Of a stretch of DNA of 64,000 bases, positions 26,238 through 35,019 are shown piece by piece. The position numbers were made by a program, and so were the translations under genes. Under the pieces are notes generated by a model. The model saw only the letters and a list, made by a program, of their open reading frames with translations, ran no database searches and was not told where the DNA came from. The stretch is from NCBI RefSeq assembly GCF_007971225.1, contig NZ_CP042435.1, forward strand, positions 4,839,501 to 4,903,500, written 5' to 3'. The first letter of the stretch is position 1, and each line of letters begins with the position of its first letter. The DNA is from Panacibacter ginsenosidivorans (GTDB taxonomy: Bacteria > Bacteroidota > Bacteroidia > Chitinophagales > Chitinophagaceae).

Positions 26238-26534
26238 TTAATCATTTTCGTACATACGTAAGCGGTTATTGAGTTGAATGATCTCTTGTTGCATATCATG
26301 CATGCGTTGCAGCAAATGTGTGATGGTTTCTATTCCTTCCAGGTTAATATCCATTTCAGTATTTAAACGCACCATTTTTTCTAACTGGTTCAATTGGTTT
26401 TCCGGTATGTATATTTCCTGTTCTGTATAAATGACCTCTATAAGGCCGGCATCTTTCAGTGCATATACAAACGACTGCTCAATATGGTAATGTGTGCAAA
26501 ACTGCTGCAACGGTATCATGTCTTCTGTTTGCAT
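26238..26534 (-). CDS. cbpM: Chaperone modulator CbpM
   Basis: This 98-residue MerR-like helix-turn-helix protein is predicted to bind the J domain of CbpA and block it. The N-terminal MIPLQQFCTHYHIEQSFVYALKDAGLIEV matches the family, and the C-terminal half is a coiled coil rich in Met, Gln and Leu. It begins 8 bases after the cbpA-like stop, the standard order for this pair. Confidence 0.85.
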   Translation of the reverse strand: MQTEDMIPLQQFCTHYHIEQSFVYALKDAGLIEVIYTEQEIYIPENQLNQLEKMVRLNTEMDINLEGIETITHLLQRMHDMQQEIIQLNNRLRMYEND

Positions 26535-26542
26535 AAGACGAG

Positions 26543-27418
26543 TTATTTAAGTTTTGATAATTCGGTGAACAATTCTTTTTGCTTCTCTGTAAGATGTGTT
26601 GGCAATTTTACATCGTAGGTTATATAGAGGTCACCGCTTTCGCCTGCTTTCTTGTAAACAGGAACACCTTTACCTTTCAGCTTTATTTTGGTGCCATTCT
26701 GTGTTTCAGGATTTACTTTCAGCTTTACTTTTCCTGTTAGTGTATCGAGGATTGTTTCGCCACCCAGTAAAGCTGTGTACAGATCAATCGTAACTGTTGT
26801 GTAAAGATCATTACCGGAACGTTTAAAAACAGGATGCGGTGCAATGTTGAAAGTTATATAAAGATCACCGGCGGGGCCATTGTTTACGCCAGGTGCACCA
26901 TAACCTTTAAGACGAATTACCTGCCCGTTTTCTACGCCTGCAGGAACAGTGATGCGGATATTCTTTCCATTAATGGTAAAGGTTTGCTGGTGTGTGTTGA
27001 GTACATCGTTGAGTGAAAGTGTTAGTTCGGCATTATAATCCTGTCCGCGAAATTTTGTTTGACTCTTACGCCCTGACCCACCAAACATAGACTCAAAGAA
27101 GCTGGAGAAATCACTGTCTGTATCGCCATAGAATTGTTGCTCATAACCCTGTTGATTGGCACGTTGTGCTTTTTGCTGTTCAAAATGTTCTGCATGCTGC
27201 CAGTCTTTACCATACTGGTCGTATTTTTTTCTTTTTTCAGGATCGCTTAAAACTTCATTGGCCTCATTGATCTGCTGAAATTTTTTGTGCGCTTCTTTAT
27301 CGTTGGGATTAAGGTCAGGATGCAGTTTCCTGGCTAATTTGCGATAGGCTTTCTTGATGTCTTCTGCTGTTGCATTTTTTTCTATACCTAAAATCTTGTA
27401 ATAATCTATAAATTCCAT
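26543..27418 (-). CDS. cbpA: DnaJ-class co-chaperone CbpA
   Basis: This 291-residue protein has a J domain at 1-70 with the HPD tripeptide in [10 protein letters not shown], then a Gly/Phe/Gln-rich linker (about 75-120) and a two-lobed DnaJ C-terminal substrate domain. There is no cysteine-rich zinc finger, which separates it from DnaJ. It stimulates DnaK and may bind curved DNA. It lies directly before cbpM in one operon. Confidence 0.9.
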   Translation of the reverse strand: MEFIDYYKILGIEKNATAEDIKKAYRKLARKLHPDLNPNDKEAHKKFQQINEANEVLSDPEKRKKYDQYGKDWQHAEHFEQQKAQRANQQGYEQQFYGDTDSDFSSFFESMFGGSGRKSQTKFRGQDYNAELTLSLNDVLNTHQQTFTINGKNIRITVPAGVENGQVIRLKGYGAPGVNNGPAGDLYITFNIAPHPVFKRSGNDLYTTVTIDLYTALLGGETILDTLTGKVKLKVNPETQNGTKIKLKGKGVPVYKKAGESGDLYITYDVKLPTHLTEKQKELFTELSKLK

Positions 27419-27536
27419 ACCACTAAGCTTTATAGTATAAAGTTAAGGCGGTTAAAGCATAAAGAAATACTGCTTTTGTGTAAGATAAATGTATAGAAAT
27501 TTTTGTGCCGCGCTGTATTGCTGCTATTATGCTGCT

Positions 27537-27556
27537 GTTGCGTCGCACATTTGTAC
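27537..27556 (-). repeat. Dispersed dyad repeat copy 15 (GCGACGC type)
   Basis: GTTGCGTCGCACATTTGTAC has one change from consensus and follows the flank GCTGCTATTATGCTGCT. Confidence 0.85.
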
Positions 27557-27596
27557 GCCAGAAAGTATTTCAGCGGCAATCAAGTCTGCAAAAGTT

Positions 27597-28430
27597 TTAT
27601 ATAAACCGTTCCCTTTGCCGCAGGGATAATAGGGGAATATGATTCAGGTGCACCAAACCTTTGGTATGATTGTGATGAAAGATATTATACCATATTCCGT
27701 GGCGCGTAGGAATAACAATAAGCATATCAATATTTTCTGCTGAAGTGAATTGATCAATGGCTGTAAAAATATTTTCAAAAGCAGGTTCATAATAGGTTGG
27801 ACTGATATCTTCAAGGCTCCGCTGCAGGAGATGCTTGCTTTTTATGGCCTCTTCATCAATCGTTTCATCATGTGATACAACATTTATTACATACAATTTT
27901 GCCCGTGTAAACTGTATTAGTTTCCTGATCATTGATACAGGTGTGTGTAAATTTTTTCGGTAATAATTACAGGCAAAGGCAATTTTATTCACGGGCTTAT
28001 ACTGGACTGAGGCAGGCACAACTAACACAGAAATCGTAAGATCAACAAAGGCATCTATAATATTTGTATCCCATGAAAGCAGATCATTATAATTACCACC
28101 TGCACCCATTATGATCAAAGAAGTTTCAGGATCTTTTTCAAACTCATGCAACACTTCTATAAAGGACCCCGTTACCATTTCTCTTGCTATGTTTATGTTG
28201 GAGTAATTTTCTTTTACCCATGCATATTCTTTCTGTAAAAGCCTTTCATCATTTGTTATTGTTTCACTCATTGCTGCAATGGCAATAGCATCGCCACTTA
28301 AAGAACCGGGGAAGCCAAAAATATTCAACAGTAAAACCTGCGTCTGCGGAATATTCAAAAATTCACACGCATATTTAAGTGCATTGCGTGATGAATCTGA
28401 AAAATTGGTAACTACAATTACTCTTGACAT
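27597..28430 (-). CDS. Universal stress protein, two UspA domains
   Basis: This 277-residue cytosolic protein has two UspA folds in tandem. The first begins SRVIVVTNFSDSSRNALKYA with the phosphate-binding glycine segment IIMGAGGNYNDLLSWDTN near 110. The second begins NKIAFACNYYRKN and ends with LIVIPTRHGIWYNIFHHNHTKGLVHL. It may bind ATP. It follows the efflux permease on the same strand with a 48-base gap and may share its transcript. Confidence 0.85.
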   Translation of the reverse strand: MSRVIVVTNFSDSSRNALKYACEFLNIPQTQVLLLNIFGFPGSLSGDAIAIAAMSETITNDERLLQKEYAWVKENYSNINIAREMVTGSFIEVLHEFEKDPETSLIIMGAGGNYNDLLSWDTNIIDAFVDLTISVLVVPASVQYKPVNKIAFACNYYRKNLHTPVSMIRKLIQFTRAKLYVINVVSHDETIDEEAIKSKHLLQRSLEDISPTYYEPAFENIFTAIDQFTSAENIDMLIVIPTRHGIWYNIFHHNHTKGLVHLNHIPLLSLRQRERFI

Positions 28431-28478
28431 GATAGCTTTTATAAATTATTATAGCACGATTGATTTATTGGTTTGTCT

Positions 28479-30059
28479 TTAATGCGCTGCATCCGCCATA
28501 CTTACTTTGGCCTTCGACCGTTTGATAAAGATCAATACAAATGGTACACATATAAGGAACATACAACCCACGTATAAAAAGATGTCCATATAAGAAAGTA
28601 CAGTGGCTTGTACACTTACAGTTCCGTCCATTAGTGTGTAAGCGCTTTTAAGGGCAACATTTGGAGCCATACCTTTTGCCTGCATACCCGCTGCAATTCC
28701 ATGTATCCTGTTTTGTACATCCGGGTCGTACATATCAAGATGATTGGCAATATTACTCCGATGGCCGATAATATCTCTTGAGAGGTAAGTGGTAATTAAT
28801 GCCACGCCAAATGAACCACCCAGTTGCCGCATCATGCCTGAAAATGCAGCACCCTGACCTATTTCCACGCCTTTCAATGTGGAGAGTGCCATGGTTGAAA
28901 TTGGTACCGATAAAAGTCCGAGACCAACACCACGTATCATTAATACCCAGAAGAAATTTTCTGCACCTGTTTGTGGTGTAATGATCTTATAGGTAAGCAG
29001 GCTATACACAAAGAAAATGATCATTCCAACCGCAATAAGATATTTATGGGGCACACCTCTTTGTATCATCTGCCCAATGATCGGCATCATAAATGCAACC
29101 ATCAGTGTACTTGGTATCATTAACATTCCTGACTGTGTTGCATCCCAGCCAAGAATAGTTTGCGTATATAACGGAATAATAAACGTGGAACCAAACAAAC
29201 CAAAACCCTGCACAAAAGAAAGTATTACACCCATGCGCAGGTTACCATCTTTCAATACACGCAATTCTACAATGGGGTATTGGTAAGTCATCTCCCGCCA
29301 TATAAAACAATAAAGCCCTAAGCCTGCCACAACTGTTAGCACTATGATGAGGTTACTACTAAACCAATCATCTTCCTGTCCTTTCTCCAATATATATTGC
29401 AAGGCACCAACTGCTGCCGTTAACAAAAATATACCCAGCCAATCCACTTCACTTGCAGGCCTTTTCTCTGCATACTTTGGGCTTCTTACATATTGCAGCG
29501 CAAGCAATGCGGCAACAATGCCTACAGGAATATTGATATAAAAAATATACGGCCACGAAAAATGATCAACAATATAACCACCAAGCGGCGGGCCAAGTGT
29601 AGGGCCAATGATAACGCCCAGCACATAAATGGCCTGTGCCATTGCTCTTTTTTCAGGAGGATAACTTTCCGTAATAATTGTTTGCGAAGTTACCAGCAAC
29701 GCACCACCACCAAGACCTTGTATAAAACGAAATATAATAAGCTCAGAGATACTTGTTGAATTTCCACACATAAAAGAGGCAACCGTAAAAATAATTACCG
29801 ATGCTGCAAAATAGTTGCGCCTGCCAAATTGTTGCGAAAGCCAGCTCGTCATCGGTACGATGATTACATTCGCAATAGAATATGCAGTAATTACCCAGCT
29901 TACCTCGCTCAAAGTAGCGCCAAGACTGCCTTTCATATTATTCAGCGCCACGTTTACAATAGTGGTGTCAATAATTTCAAGCACTGCACAAAACACTGCA
30001 GTTATTGTAATGATAACTCTTCGTGAGCCATATTCTACCAATGAATTTTGTTGTAACAT
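28479..30059 (-). CDS. DHA2-type drug efflux permease (EmrB/QacA family)
   Basis: This 526-residue MFS transporter has 14 predicted helices. It carries the DHA2 N-terminal motif LEIIDTTIVNVALNNM, the loop 2-3 motif WLSQQFGRRNYF and the antiporter motif LGVIIGPTLGPPLGGYI. It should export hydrophobic compounds by proton exchange. The adaptor HlyD and the TolC-like protein are encoded upstream on the same strand, giving a full tripartite pump. A 242-bp gap holding a dispersed-repeat pair separates it from the hlyD-like gene. Confidence 0.92.
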   Translation of the reverse strand: MLQQNSLVEYGSRRVIITITAVFCAVLEIIDTTIVNVALNNMKGSLGATLSEVSWVITAYSIANVIIVPMTSWLSQQFGRRNYFAASVIIFTVASFMCGNSTSISELIIFRFIQGLGGGALLVTSQTIITESYPPEKRAMAQAIYVLGVIIGPTLGPPLGGYIVDHFSWPYIFYINIPVGIVAALLALQYVRSPKYAEKRPASEVDWLGIFLLTAAVGALQYILEKGQEDDWFSSNLIIVLTVVAGLGLYCFIWREMTYQYPIVELRVLKDGNLRMGVILSFVQGFGLFGSTFIIPLYTQTILGWDATQSGMLMIPSTLMVAFMMPIIGQMIQRGVPHKYLIAVGMIIFFVYSLLTYKIITPQTGAENFFWVLMIRGVGLGLLSVPISTMALSTLKGVEIGQGAAFSGMMRQLGGSFGVALITTYLSRDIIGHRSNIANHLDMYDPDVQNRIHGIAAGMQAKGMAPNVALKSAYTLMDGTVSVQATVLSYMDIFLYVGCMFLICVPFVLIFIKRSKAKVSMADAAH

Positions 30060-30121
30060 ATGTATAAATTACTGCAGTATTATTTTTATGGAGCAAACTG
30101 TATTGCTACTATGAAGCTTTG

Positions 30122-30141
30122 GTTGTGTCACTCACTTGTAC
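30122..30141 (-). repeat. Dispersed dyad repeat copy 16 (GTGACAC type)
   Basis: GTTGTGTCACTCACTTGTAC is the left member of a diverging pair with copy 17, placed inside the efflux gene run. Confidence 0.85.
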
Positions 30142-30232
30142 GGTTATAACAACAGTGAACAGATAACAACGAATAGTGAAAGCTAAAACTATTTGCCTCC
30201 TTGCCTATTGCCTTGTCGCCTTTTCTTCAACA

Positions 30233-30252
30233 GTACAAGAGTGCGACGCAAC
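30233..30252 (+). repeat. Dispersed dyad repeat copy 17 (GCGACGC type)
   Basis: GTACAAGAGTGCGACGCAAC is a perfect consensus copy and the right member of the diverging pair. Confidence 0.85.
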
Positions 30253-30301
30253 GATGCTGCTATGAAATGCTGCAGCTTGTAACAAAATCTTCTTTTGTTG
30301 T

Positions 30302-31408
30302 TTAATCAAGATGCACATCAACAGTTACATTCATGCCTGCTTTTAATTGTTTTACCAACGAATCATTCTTGTTGGTAAATTCTATTTTTACAGGTAAGCG
30401 CTGCACCACTTTTACAAAGTTTCCGCTTGAATTATCAGGAGGTAACAATGCAAAACGTGAACCTGTTGCCGGTGAAAAAGAAGTAAGTGTTGCTTCAAAC
30501 TCATGACCTGACAATGCATCTACTTCAACAATAACTTTCTGGCCGATCTTAAGATCATTGAATTGTGTTTCTTTAAAATTTGCAACCACCCAAATATCAT
30601 TGTCCTGCACTATACTGAATGTTGCCTGACCTGCCTGTAAGAACTGCCCGGCCTGCGCATTTACTTTTGATGCAATACCATCTGCAGGCGCTAACACAAC
30701 GGCATATGAAAGATTAAGCTTTGCATCATCAACATCTATCTGCCTTTGTTTAATAGTTGCATTTGCCAAACCAATCTGTGTAGATGTTGCATTGCTTTGG
30801 GAGCTTACTGCATTTGTTTGTTTAGAAGCTTGTGCTCTTTGTTCCTGCAATACCAGCAATTGCTTTTCTGCTGTTTCTTTTGCAGCCTGTGCCTGCTCGA
30901 ATTGTTGCTGTGTAATAGAATGATCTTTTATAAGATTTGCATAGCGGTTATAATCCTGTGTGGTGCGCCACACATTAACTTTAGCTGCTTCTATCTGCGC
31001 ATCGGCCGTTTTAACAGATGCTTCCGCTGTTGCTATATTTGAGTGTGCTGCACTGGTAGAAGCTTTTGCAATGGAAAGATTGCTTTCTGCAGTGGCGAGT
31101 GCAGCTTCTGCCTGTGCTAATTTTATTTTGAGATCGCGGTTATCAAGTATCAGTAAGGTATCTCCTTTCCTTACTTTTTGATTGTCTTTAACCCTTACTT
31201 CAGTTACGTAGCCGGAGATTTTTGGAATAACGGGATTGACATTGGCTTCTACCTGCGCATCATCAGTCTCTTCATGATGCAATGCATGTATGTATTTTGT
31301 GATGCCAAACGATCCGCCGGCAAGCAATAAAATAATTAATACAATTAAAAATGTTTTGCTTCTTTTTTTTGGAGCAGTATCACTGCCTGTGTTTTGTGTT
31401 GTTGCCAT
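30302..31408 (-). CDS. HlyD-family membrane fusion protein (EmrA-like)
   Basis: This 368-residue periplasmic adaptor has a single membrane anchor at about 19-40 after a basic cytosolic start. The lipoyl halves are split by a long coiled-coil hairpin (about 85-215, rich in Ala and Gln), and a beta-barrel domain contains GQKVIVEVDALSGHEFEATLTSFSPATGS. The segment HHEETDDAQVEANVNPVIPKISGYV is typical of EmrA. It follows the tolC-like gene by 37 bases. Confidence 0.92.
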   Translation of the reverse strand: MATTQNTGSDTAPKKRSKTFLIVLIILLLAGGSFGITKYIHALHHEETDDAQVEANVNPVIPKISGYVTEVRVKDNQKVRKGDTLLILDNRDLKIKLAQAEAALATAESNLSIAKASTSAAHSNIATAEASVKTADAQIEAAKVNVWRTTQDYNRYANLIKDHSITQQQFEQAQAAKETAEKQLLVLQEQRAQASKQTNAVSSQSNATSTQIGLANATIKQRQIDVDDAKLNLSYAVVLAPADGIASKVNAQAGQFLQAGQATFSIVQDNDIWVVANFKETQFNDLKIGQKVIVEVDALSGHEFEATLTSFSPATGSRFALLPPDNSSGNFVKVVQRLPVKIEFTNKNDSLVKQLKAGMNVTVDVHLD

Positions 31409-31445
31409 AAAAAATATTCGCCTTTAAAAGAAAGTTTTGATTGAA

Positions 31446-32777
31446 TTATTGATAGAGTATGCCTGCTTTTTGTAACAATGTCTGATAGGACAATGCTACA
31501 TCTGCTTTAGCCAGGACGAGATTAAGTTTTGCTCTCAATTGTGCTACGTCGGCATCAAGCAGGTCTGTAAGTGTAAGCAGGCTATTATTGTATTTGTTTT
31601 TACTAATCCTGTAGTTTTCAGTTGCCTGATCAACAGCTTTACTATACACTTCAATTTTTTTGATACCCGAGAAATAATCCTGGTAGGCCTTATTGATAGA
31701 AAGATGTATCTCGTCAGTCAGCATGGCGGCGGATGCCTCCAGTTCCTGCTCTTGTGCTTTTGCCTTTTGTATTTTGGTATTTGTTTTCCATAAGGATGAT
31801 AAGCTATATTTAACGCCTACACCAACATTGATAGCATTGGTAACTGTTAAGAAGTGTGGAATATCTGCAGCAACATAACCGCCTGTTAAACCAATAGAAG
31901 GATAATAATCTCCCCGGGCAATTTTTACGCCTGCCCCTGCTGCTTTTTTCCTGTAGTCAATGGCTTTAACATCGTTCCTGTTTTGTGCAGCAAGCTGTTC
32001 GTATTCTTCAATAGATTTTACTTCGACAGGCGGGTTGATACTTGCTGAATCAAGTGTAAGGATTGTATTTTCAGGAAGGCCCAGCATCAGGTTCATATTT
32101 ACTGTTGCCAGCTGAATATTGTTTTGTGCATCAACCAATGCAAGTTCAAAATTGGATGTTTCAAGCTGTGCTTTTAAAAGATCATTTCTTGCAAGCAGGC
32201 CATTTTGCTCAAGGTTCGTAAAGTCCGTATCTCTCTGTCTTGATTGCGCCAGGTTCTCATCAACAAGTTTGGCCGCGGCAGTTGCTTTGTAAAGATTAAT
32301 ATATGCAGATACTGTATTTAAAATGATCTCCTGTTTATCATTATCCGCATCCATTCGGCTGGCCTGCTCCAGATACTTGGCAGATTCAATTCCGTATTTT
32401 ACTTTACTGCCTGCATAAATATTAAAAGACACATTGGCAATCCCATACAAAGCTTGTGTAACATTTATAGTAGAACCACCACCGGTACTATCAGCACCAC
32501 CTGAGCCTGTTTTTAAATTAATATCAGGTTTGTTTAGTCTAAGGTAAGAGCCGCTGATATTGGCTTCGGGTAATTTTCTTTCGGTGGCTTCTTTAGTAGC
32601 GGCAATTGCTTCATCAATACGAGCCTTACTTAGTTTAAGTTGTTTGCTGTTCTTAACACTTAAGTCAATAGCCTCGTTAAGCGTTAGCGATTTTGTTTCC
32701 TGTGCATGTGTATTAAATGCAGGCAGAAGAAACAGGGTGAAAACTATTATTACAATCTCAATTTTTTTGTATGTCAT
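31446..32777 (-). CDS. TolC-family outer membrane efflux protein
   Basis: This 443-residue protein has a signal peptide (about 1-25, ending NTHAQ) and two OEP repeats, each with the usual Leu- and Asn-rich heptads (LTLNEAIDLSVKNSKQLKLSKARIDEA). It should form the trimeric outer-membrane channel of the pump. An operator-like inverted repeat at 32814-32827 lies just upstream, so the regulator may act here as well as at its own promoter. Confidence 0.92.
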   Translation of the reverse strand: MTYKKIEIVIIVFTLFLLPAFNTHAQETKSLTLNEAIDLSVKNSKQLKLSKARIDEAIAATKEATERKLPEANISGSYLRLNKPDINLKTGSGGADSTGGGSTINVTQALYGIANVSFNIYAGSKVKYGIESAKYLEQASRMDADNDKQEIILNTVSAYINLYKATAAAKLVDENLAQSRQRDTDFTNLEQNGLLARNDLLKAQLETSNFELALVDAQNNIQLATVNMNLMLGLPENTILTLDSASINPPVEVKSIEEYEQLAAQNRNDVKAIDYRKKAAGAGVKIARGDYYPSIGLTGGYVAADIPHFLTVTNAINVGVGVKYSLSSLWKTNTKIQKAKAQEQELEASAAMLTDEIHLSINKAYQDYFSGIKKIEVYSKAVDQATENYRISKNKYNNSLLTLTDLLDADVAQLRAKLNLVLAKADVALSYQTLLQKAGILYQ

Positions 32778-32813
32778 AATTCAAAATTGCTTTAGCCGGT
32801 AAATAGATTATAA

Positions 32814-32827
32814 TGAATAAAAATTCA
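32814..32827 (-). promoter_or_regulatory. Second candidate TetR operator
   Basis: TGAAT-AAAA-ATTCA is an inverted repeat that shares the TGAATA/TATTCA half-site with the operator at 33425. A further TGAATAAAA half-site follows at 32834. It lies between the regulator gene and the tolC-like gene. Confidence 0.4.
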
Positions 32828-32843
32828 GTTTTATGAATAAAAC

Positions 32844-33416
32844 TTATGCTTTTATGCCATCCCAGCACATCTGAAAATTCAGGTCAAGTACTTCTTTTGT
32901 CAGTCTTTTGTTGAAATAAGTAACACGCTTTGCGATTTCATTAATAGTGCCAATCATGAAAGATGTTAGCCAGAATGAGTCAATGTTCTTTATGATATGC
33001 TGTTCTTTTCCACGGTTTAAAAGCTCAAGCAAAGGCTCAAACATTTTTTTTAGGGTTGTTTTTGTTTCTTCATCTATATAAGGAGAATGAAAACATTGTT
33101 CAATAAAAATACTTTCTTCGAACCTTGAGATCCTGTGCTGTACTATGTTTGACCATATAGTATGAAAGCCTACCTTAAAAGGCGCAGACACATCGTAATG
33201 CTGAAAGAATATAGTTGCGGAATTTTTTACACAGTGGTCAAACAGGCTTGTGATTATTGATTCTTTGTTTTTAAAATAAATATAAAGAGTTCCTGTTGCA
33301 ATCTTTGCTTCTTTTGCCACAGACTGCATGGTAATTCCCGATAGCCCGTTTTCCTTTACCAGCTTAAGTGTAGCTTTGAATATCTGATCTGTTTTATTTT
33401 CGTCCCGTAATTTCAC
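32844..33416 (-). CDS. TetR/AcrR family repressor of the efflux system
   Basis: This 190-residue protein has an N-terminal helix-turn-helix domain (about 8-55; GLSGITMQSVAKEAKIATGTLYIYF with the conserved TGTLYxYF end). The ligand-binding helical domain follows. The start is a GTG at 33416, as no suitable ATG exists. A near-perfect palindrome begins 8 bases upstream and overlaps a TATATTTG promoter box at 33421-33428, so autorepression is likely. It heads the run tetR-tolC-hlyD-emrB. Confidence 0.9.
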   Translation of the reverse strand: MKLRDENKTDQIFKATLKLVKENGLSGITMQSVAKEAKIATGTLYIYFKNKESIITSLFDHCVKNSATIFFQHYDVSAPFKVGFHTIWSNIVQHRISRFEESIFIEQCFHSPYIDEETKTTLKKMFEPLLELLNRGKEQHIIKNIDSFWLTSFMIGTINEIAKRVTYFNKRLTKEVLDLNFQMCWDGIKA

Positions 33417-33424
33417 GCAGCAAA

Positions 33425-33450
33425 TATAAATGAATATTTATTCATTTATA
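33425..33450 (-). promoter_or_regulatory. TetR operator overlapping the promoter
   Basis: TATAAATGAATA (33425-33436) and TATTCATTTATA (33439-33450) are perfect 12-bp inverted arms around TT. On the minus strand the outer arm overlaps the TATATTTG box of the regulator gene. Confidence 0.7.
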
Positions 33451-33616
33451 AAATGTTTTTTTAAATTCATTTCCTTAAAACATGCCTCAGATGGTAACTG
33501 GAAACACCAGCAGATCTTACTGTCGGGCGCTCTAAAGAATAAATTTTTATTCCGTATAATTTTCCTGTTTATTTTAATTGTATATTCAATATCTTTTTTA
33601 ATCAAACCGATTGCAT

Positions 33617-34531
33617 ATGAAAAAAAGACACATCAGCTATAACGCATTATTTGCGTTGTTATGTACCATTGGCCTGCTTTCCTGTAAAAAGCAAATGAAT
33701 ACCACTGCATCACAGAAAGCAGATGCTGCACCCGTTGCAGAAAATAATACCAGTGTAAACGCAACAGGCATCTGTGATTATATTTTTAATGAATCTGCTG
33801 TAACGGCAGCAGGCTATACCAAAGTATTTGAAGATAATTTTGATACAGACCTTAGTAAATGGAATATCTGGACTGGGGGCGCCTTTAATAATGAACTGGA
33901 ATATTACCAGGCAGCTAATATGCAACTGGTAAACAGCAACCTGGTGATCACTGCTAAGAAAGAAACAGTAACAGGCGCCACTACGCCTTTTGATGCAACA
34001 CCTAAAACCTTCAATTATACTTCCGGCAGAATAGAATGTAAAACAAATATCTCTGCTTCAACTGCCACGCCCAAAGTGCGTATTGTGGCACGAATCAAAT
34101 TGCCTGCCGGTTATGGTATGTGGCCCGCATACTGGAGTTACGGCGATCCATGGCCAACACAGGGAGAAATAGATTATCTGGAGGCAAAAGGGCAGGAGCC
34201 TTTTAAATACCAGACCAATTATTTTTACGGACGTGCCACCAATCGTAACCTCGTAAAAAACCAGGTTGGTTTTATTACTTCCAATGTAGACCTCACCACC
34301 TGTTATCATGTATATGAAATGATCTGGTCGCAGAATAGTTTAACTTCTCTGTTTGATGGCAATGTTGTGGAAACAAAAACAGGCAGCTATGTTCCCAATC
34401 TCTTTGGTAAGACAGAACGCATCACATTGAATCTTGCGGTAGGCGGCAATTTCTTTACCAATTTTAATCCCGCACTAATTGCAACGGGTAGTATGTATGT
34501 GGATTATGTGAAAGTGTTTACTTCTAATTAA
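33617..34531 (+). CDS. Glycoside hydrolase family 16 lipoprotein (beta-glucanase-like)
   Basis: This 304-residue exported enzyme should cleave beta-1,3- or beta-1,4-linked glucans or galactans. Residues 1-21 form a lipoprotein signal ending LLSCKK. The GH16 domain covers about 70-304, with the catalytic GEIDYLEAKG matching the ExDxxE pattern (two catalytic Glu). Upstream are the YTSGRIECK strand and PAGYGMWPAYWSYGDPWP, the substrate-cleft segment. ATG 33617 is used rather than the TTG two codons before it. A MITE-like element follows. Confidence 0.9.
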   Translation: MKKRHISYNALFALLCTIGLLSCKKQMNTTASQKADAAPVAENNTSVNATGICDYIFNESAVTAAGYTKVFEDNFDTDLSKWNIWTGGAFNNELEYYQAANMQLVNSNLVITAKKETVTGATTPFDATPKTFNYTSGRIECKTNISASTATPKVRIVARIKLPAGYGMWPAYWSYGDPWPTQGEIDYLEAKGQEPFKYQTNYFYGRATNRNLVKNQVGFITSNVDLTTCYHVYEMIWSQNSLTSLFDGNVVETKTGSYVPNLFGKTERITLNLAVGGNFFTNFNPALIATGSMYVDYVKVFTSN

Positions 34532-34546
34532 AACTATTTTTCCTTG

Positions 34547-34935
34547 TTCTTTTGCCTTGATGCAAAAGAACCAAAAGATCAAGGCTTCAGAAAAATGGCT
34601 AAAAAAAATTTCATTACGCTACAACGAAAGAGTCCAAAGCCAAACATTTTATTATCCATTAAGCGAAGTTGTGTTAAATACTTTTGCATAAAGCCATGCA
34701 GCTTTCGTTGCTTAACGCTCTATTCAATCTTTTTCTTAACGCCATTTTTCTGATGCCTTTTTTCAGGATTCAACTTTCGCATATAACAAGAAAATGCTTC
34801 TTACGCTCTTGCAATTCCTAATCCTTGCCTATGCAACTACAAAAGCATAAGCCACATCAAGGCACAACGAACGGATGTGTTGTAATCATCCGTTCTTGAC
34901 TTTTTGGTTACTTTTTGTGTCAAGACAAAAAGTAA
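34547..34935 (+). mobile_element. MITE-like element 1
   Basis: The element is about 389 bp and non-coding. Its left end is a hairpin TTCTTTTGC/GCAAAAGAA (34547-34570). Its right end is a hairpin TTACTTTTTG/CAAAAAGTAA (34908-34935). Just inside the right end a perfect 9-bp stem GAACGGATG/CATCCGTTC lies at 34869-34895. The interior contains CAGCTTTCGTTGCTTAACGC, shared with element 2. Together with the following spacer this fills the gap 34532-35019. Confidence 0.65.
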
Positions 34936-35019
34936 AAGAAAGAAATTTATCTCCAATGTTCTTTTGCCCTGATGCAAGCTTTTTTTTGCGTCAAGGAGAA
35001 AATTAATAACAATACGGTC

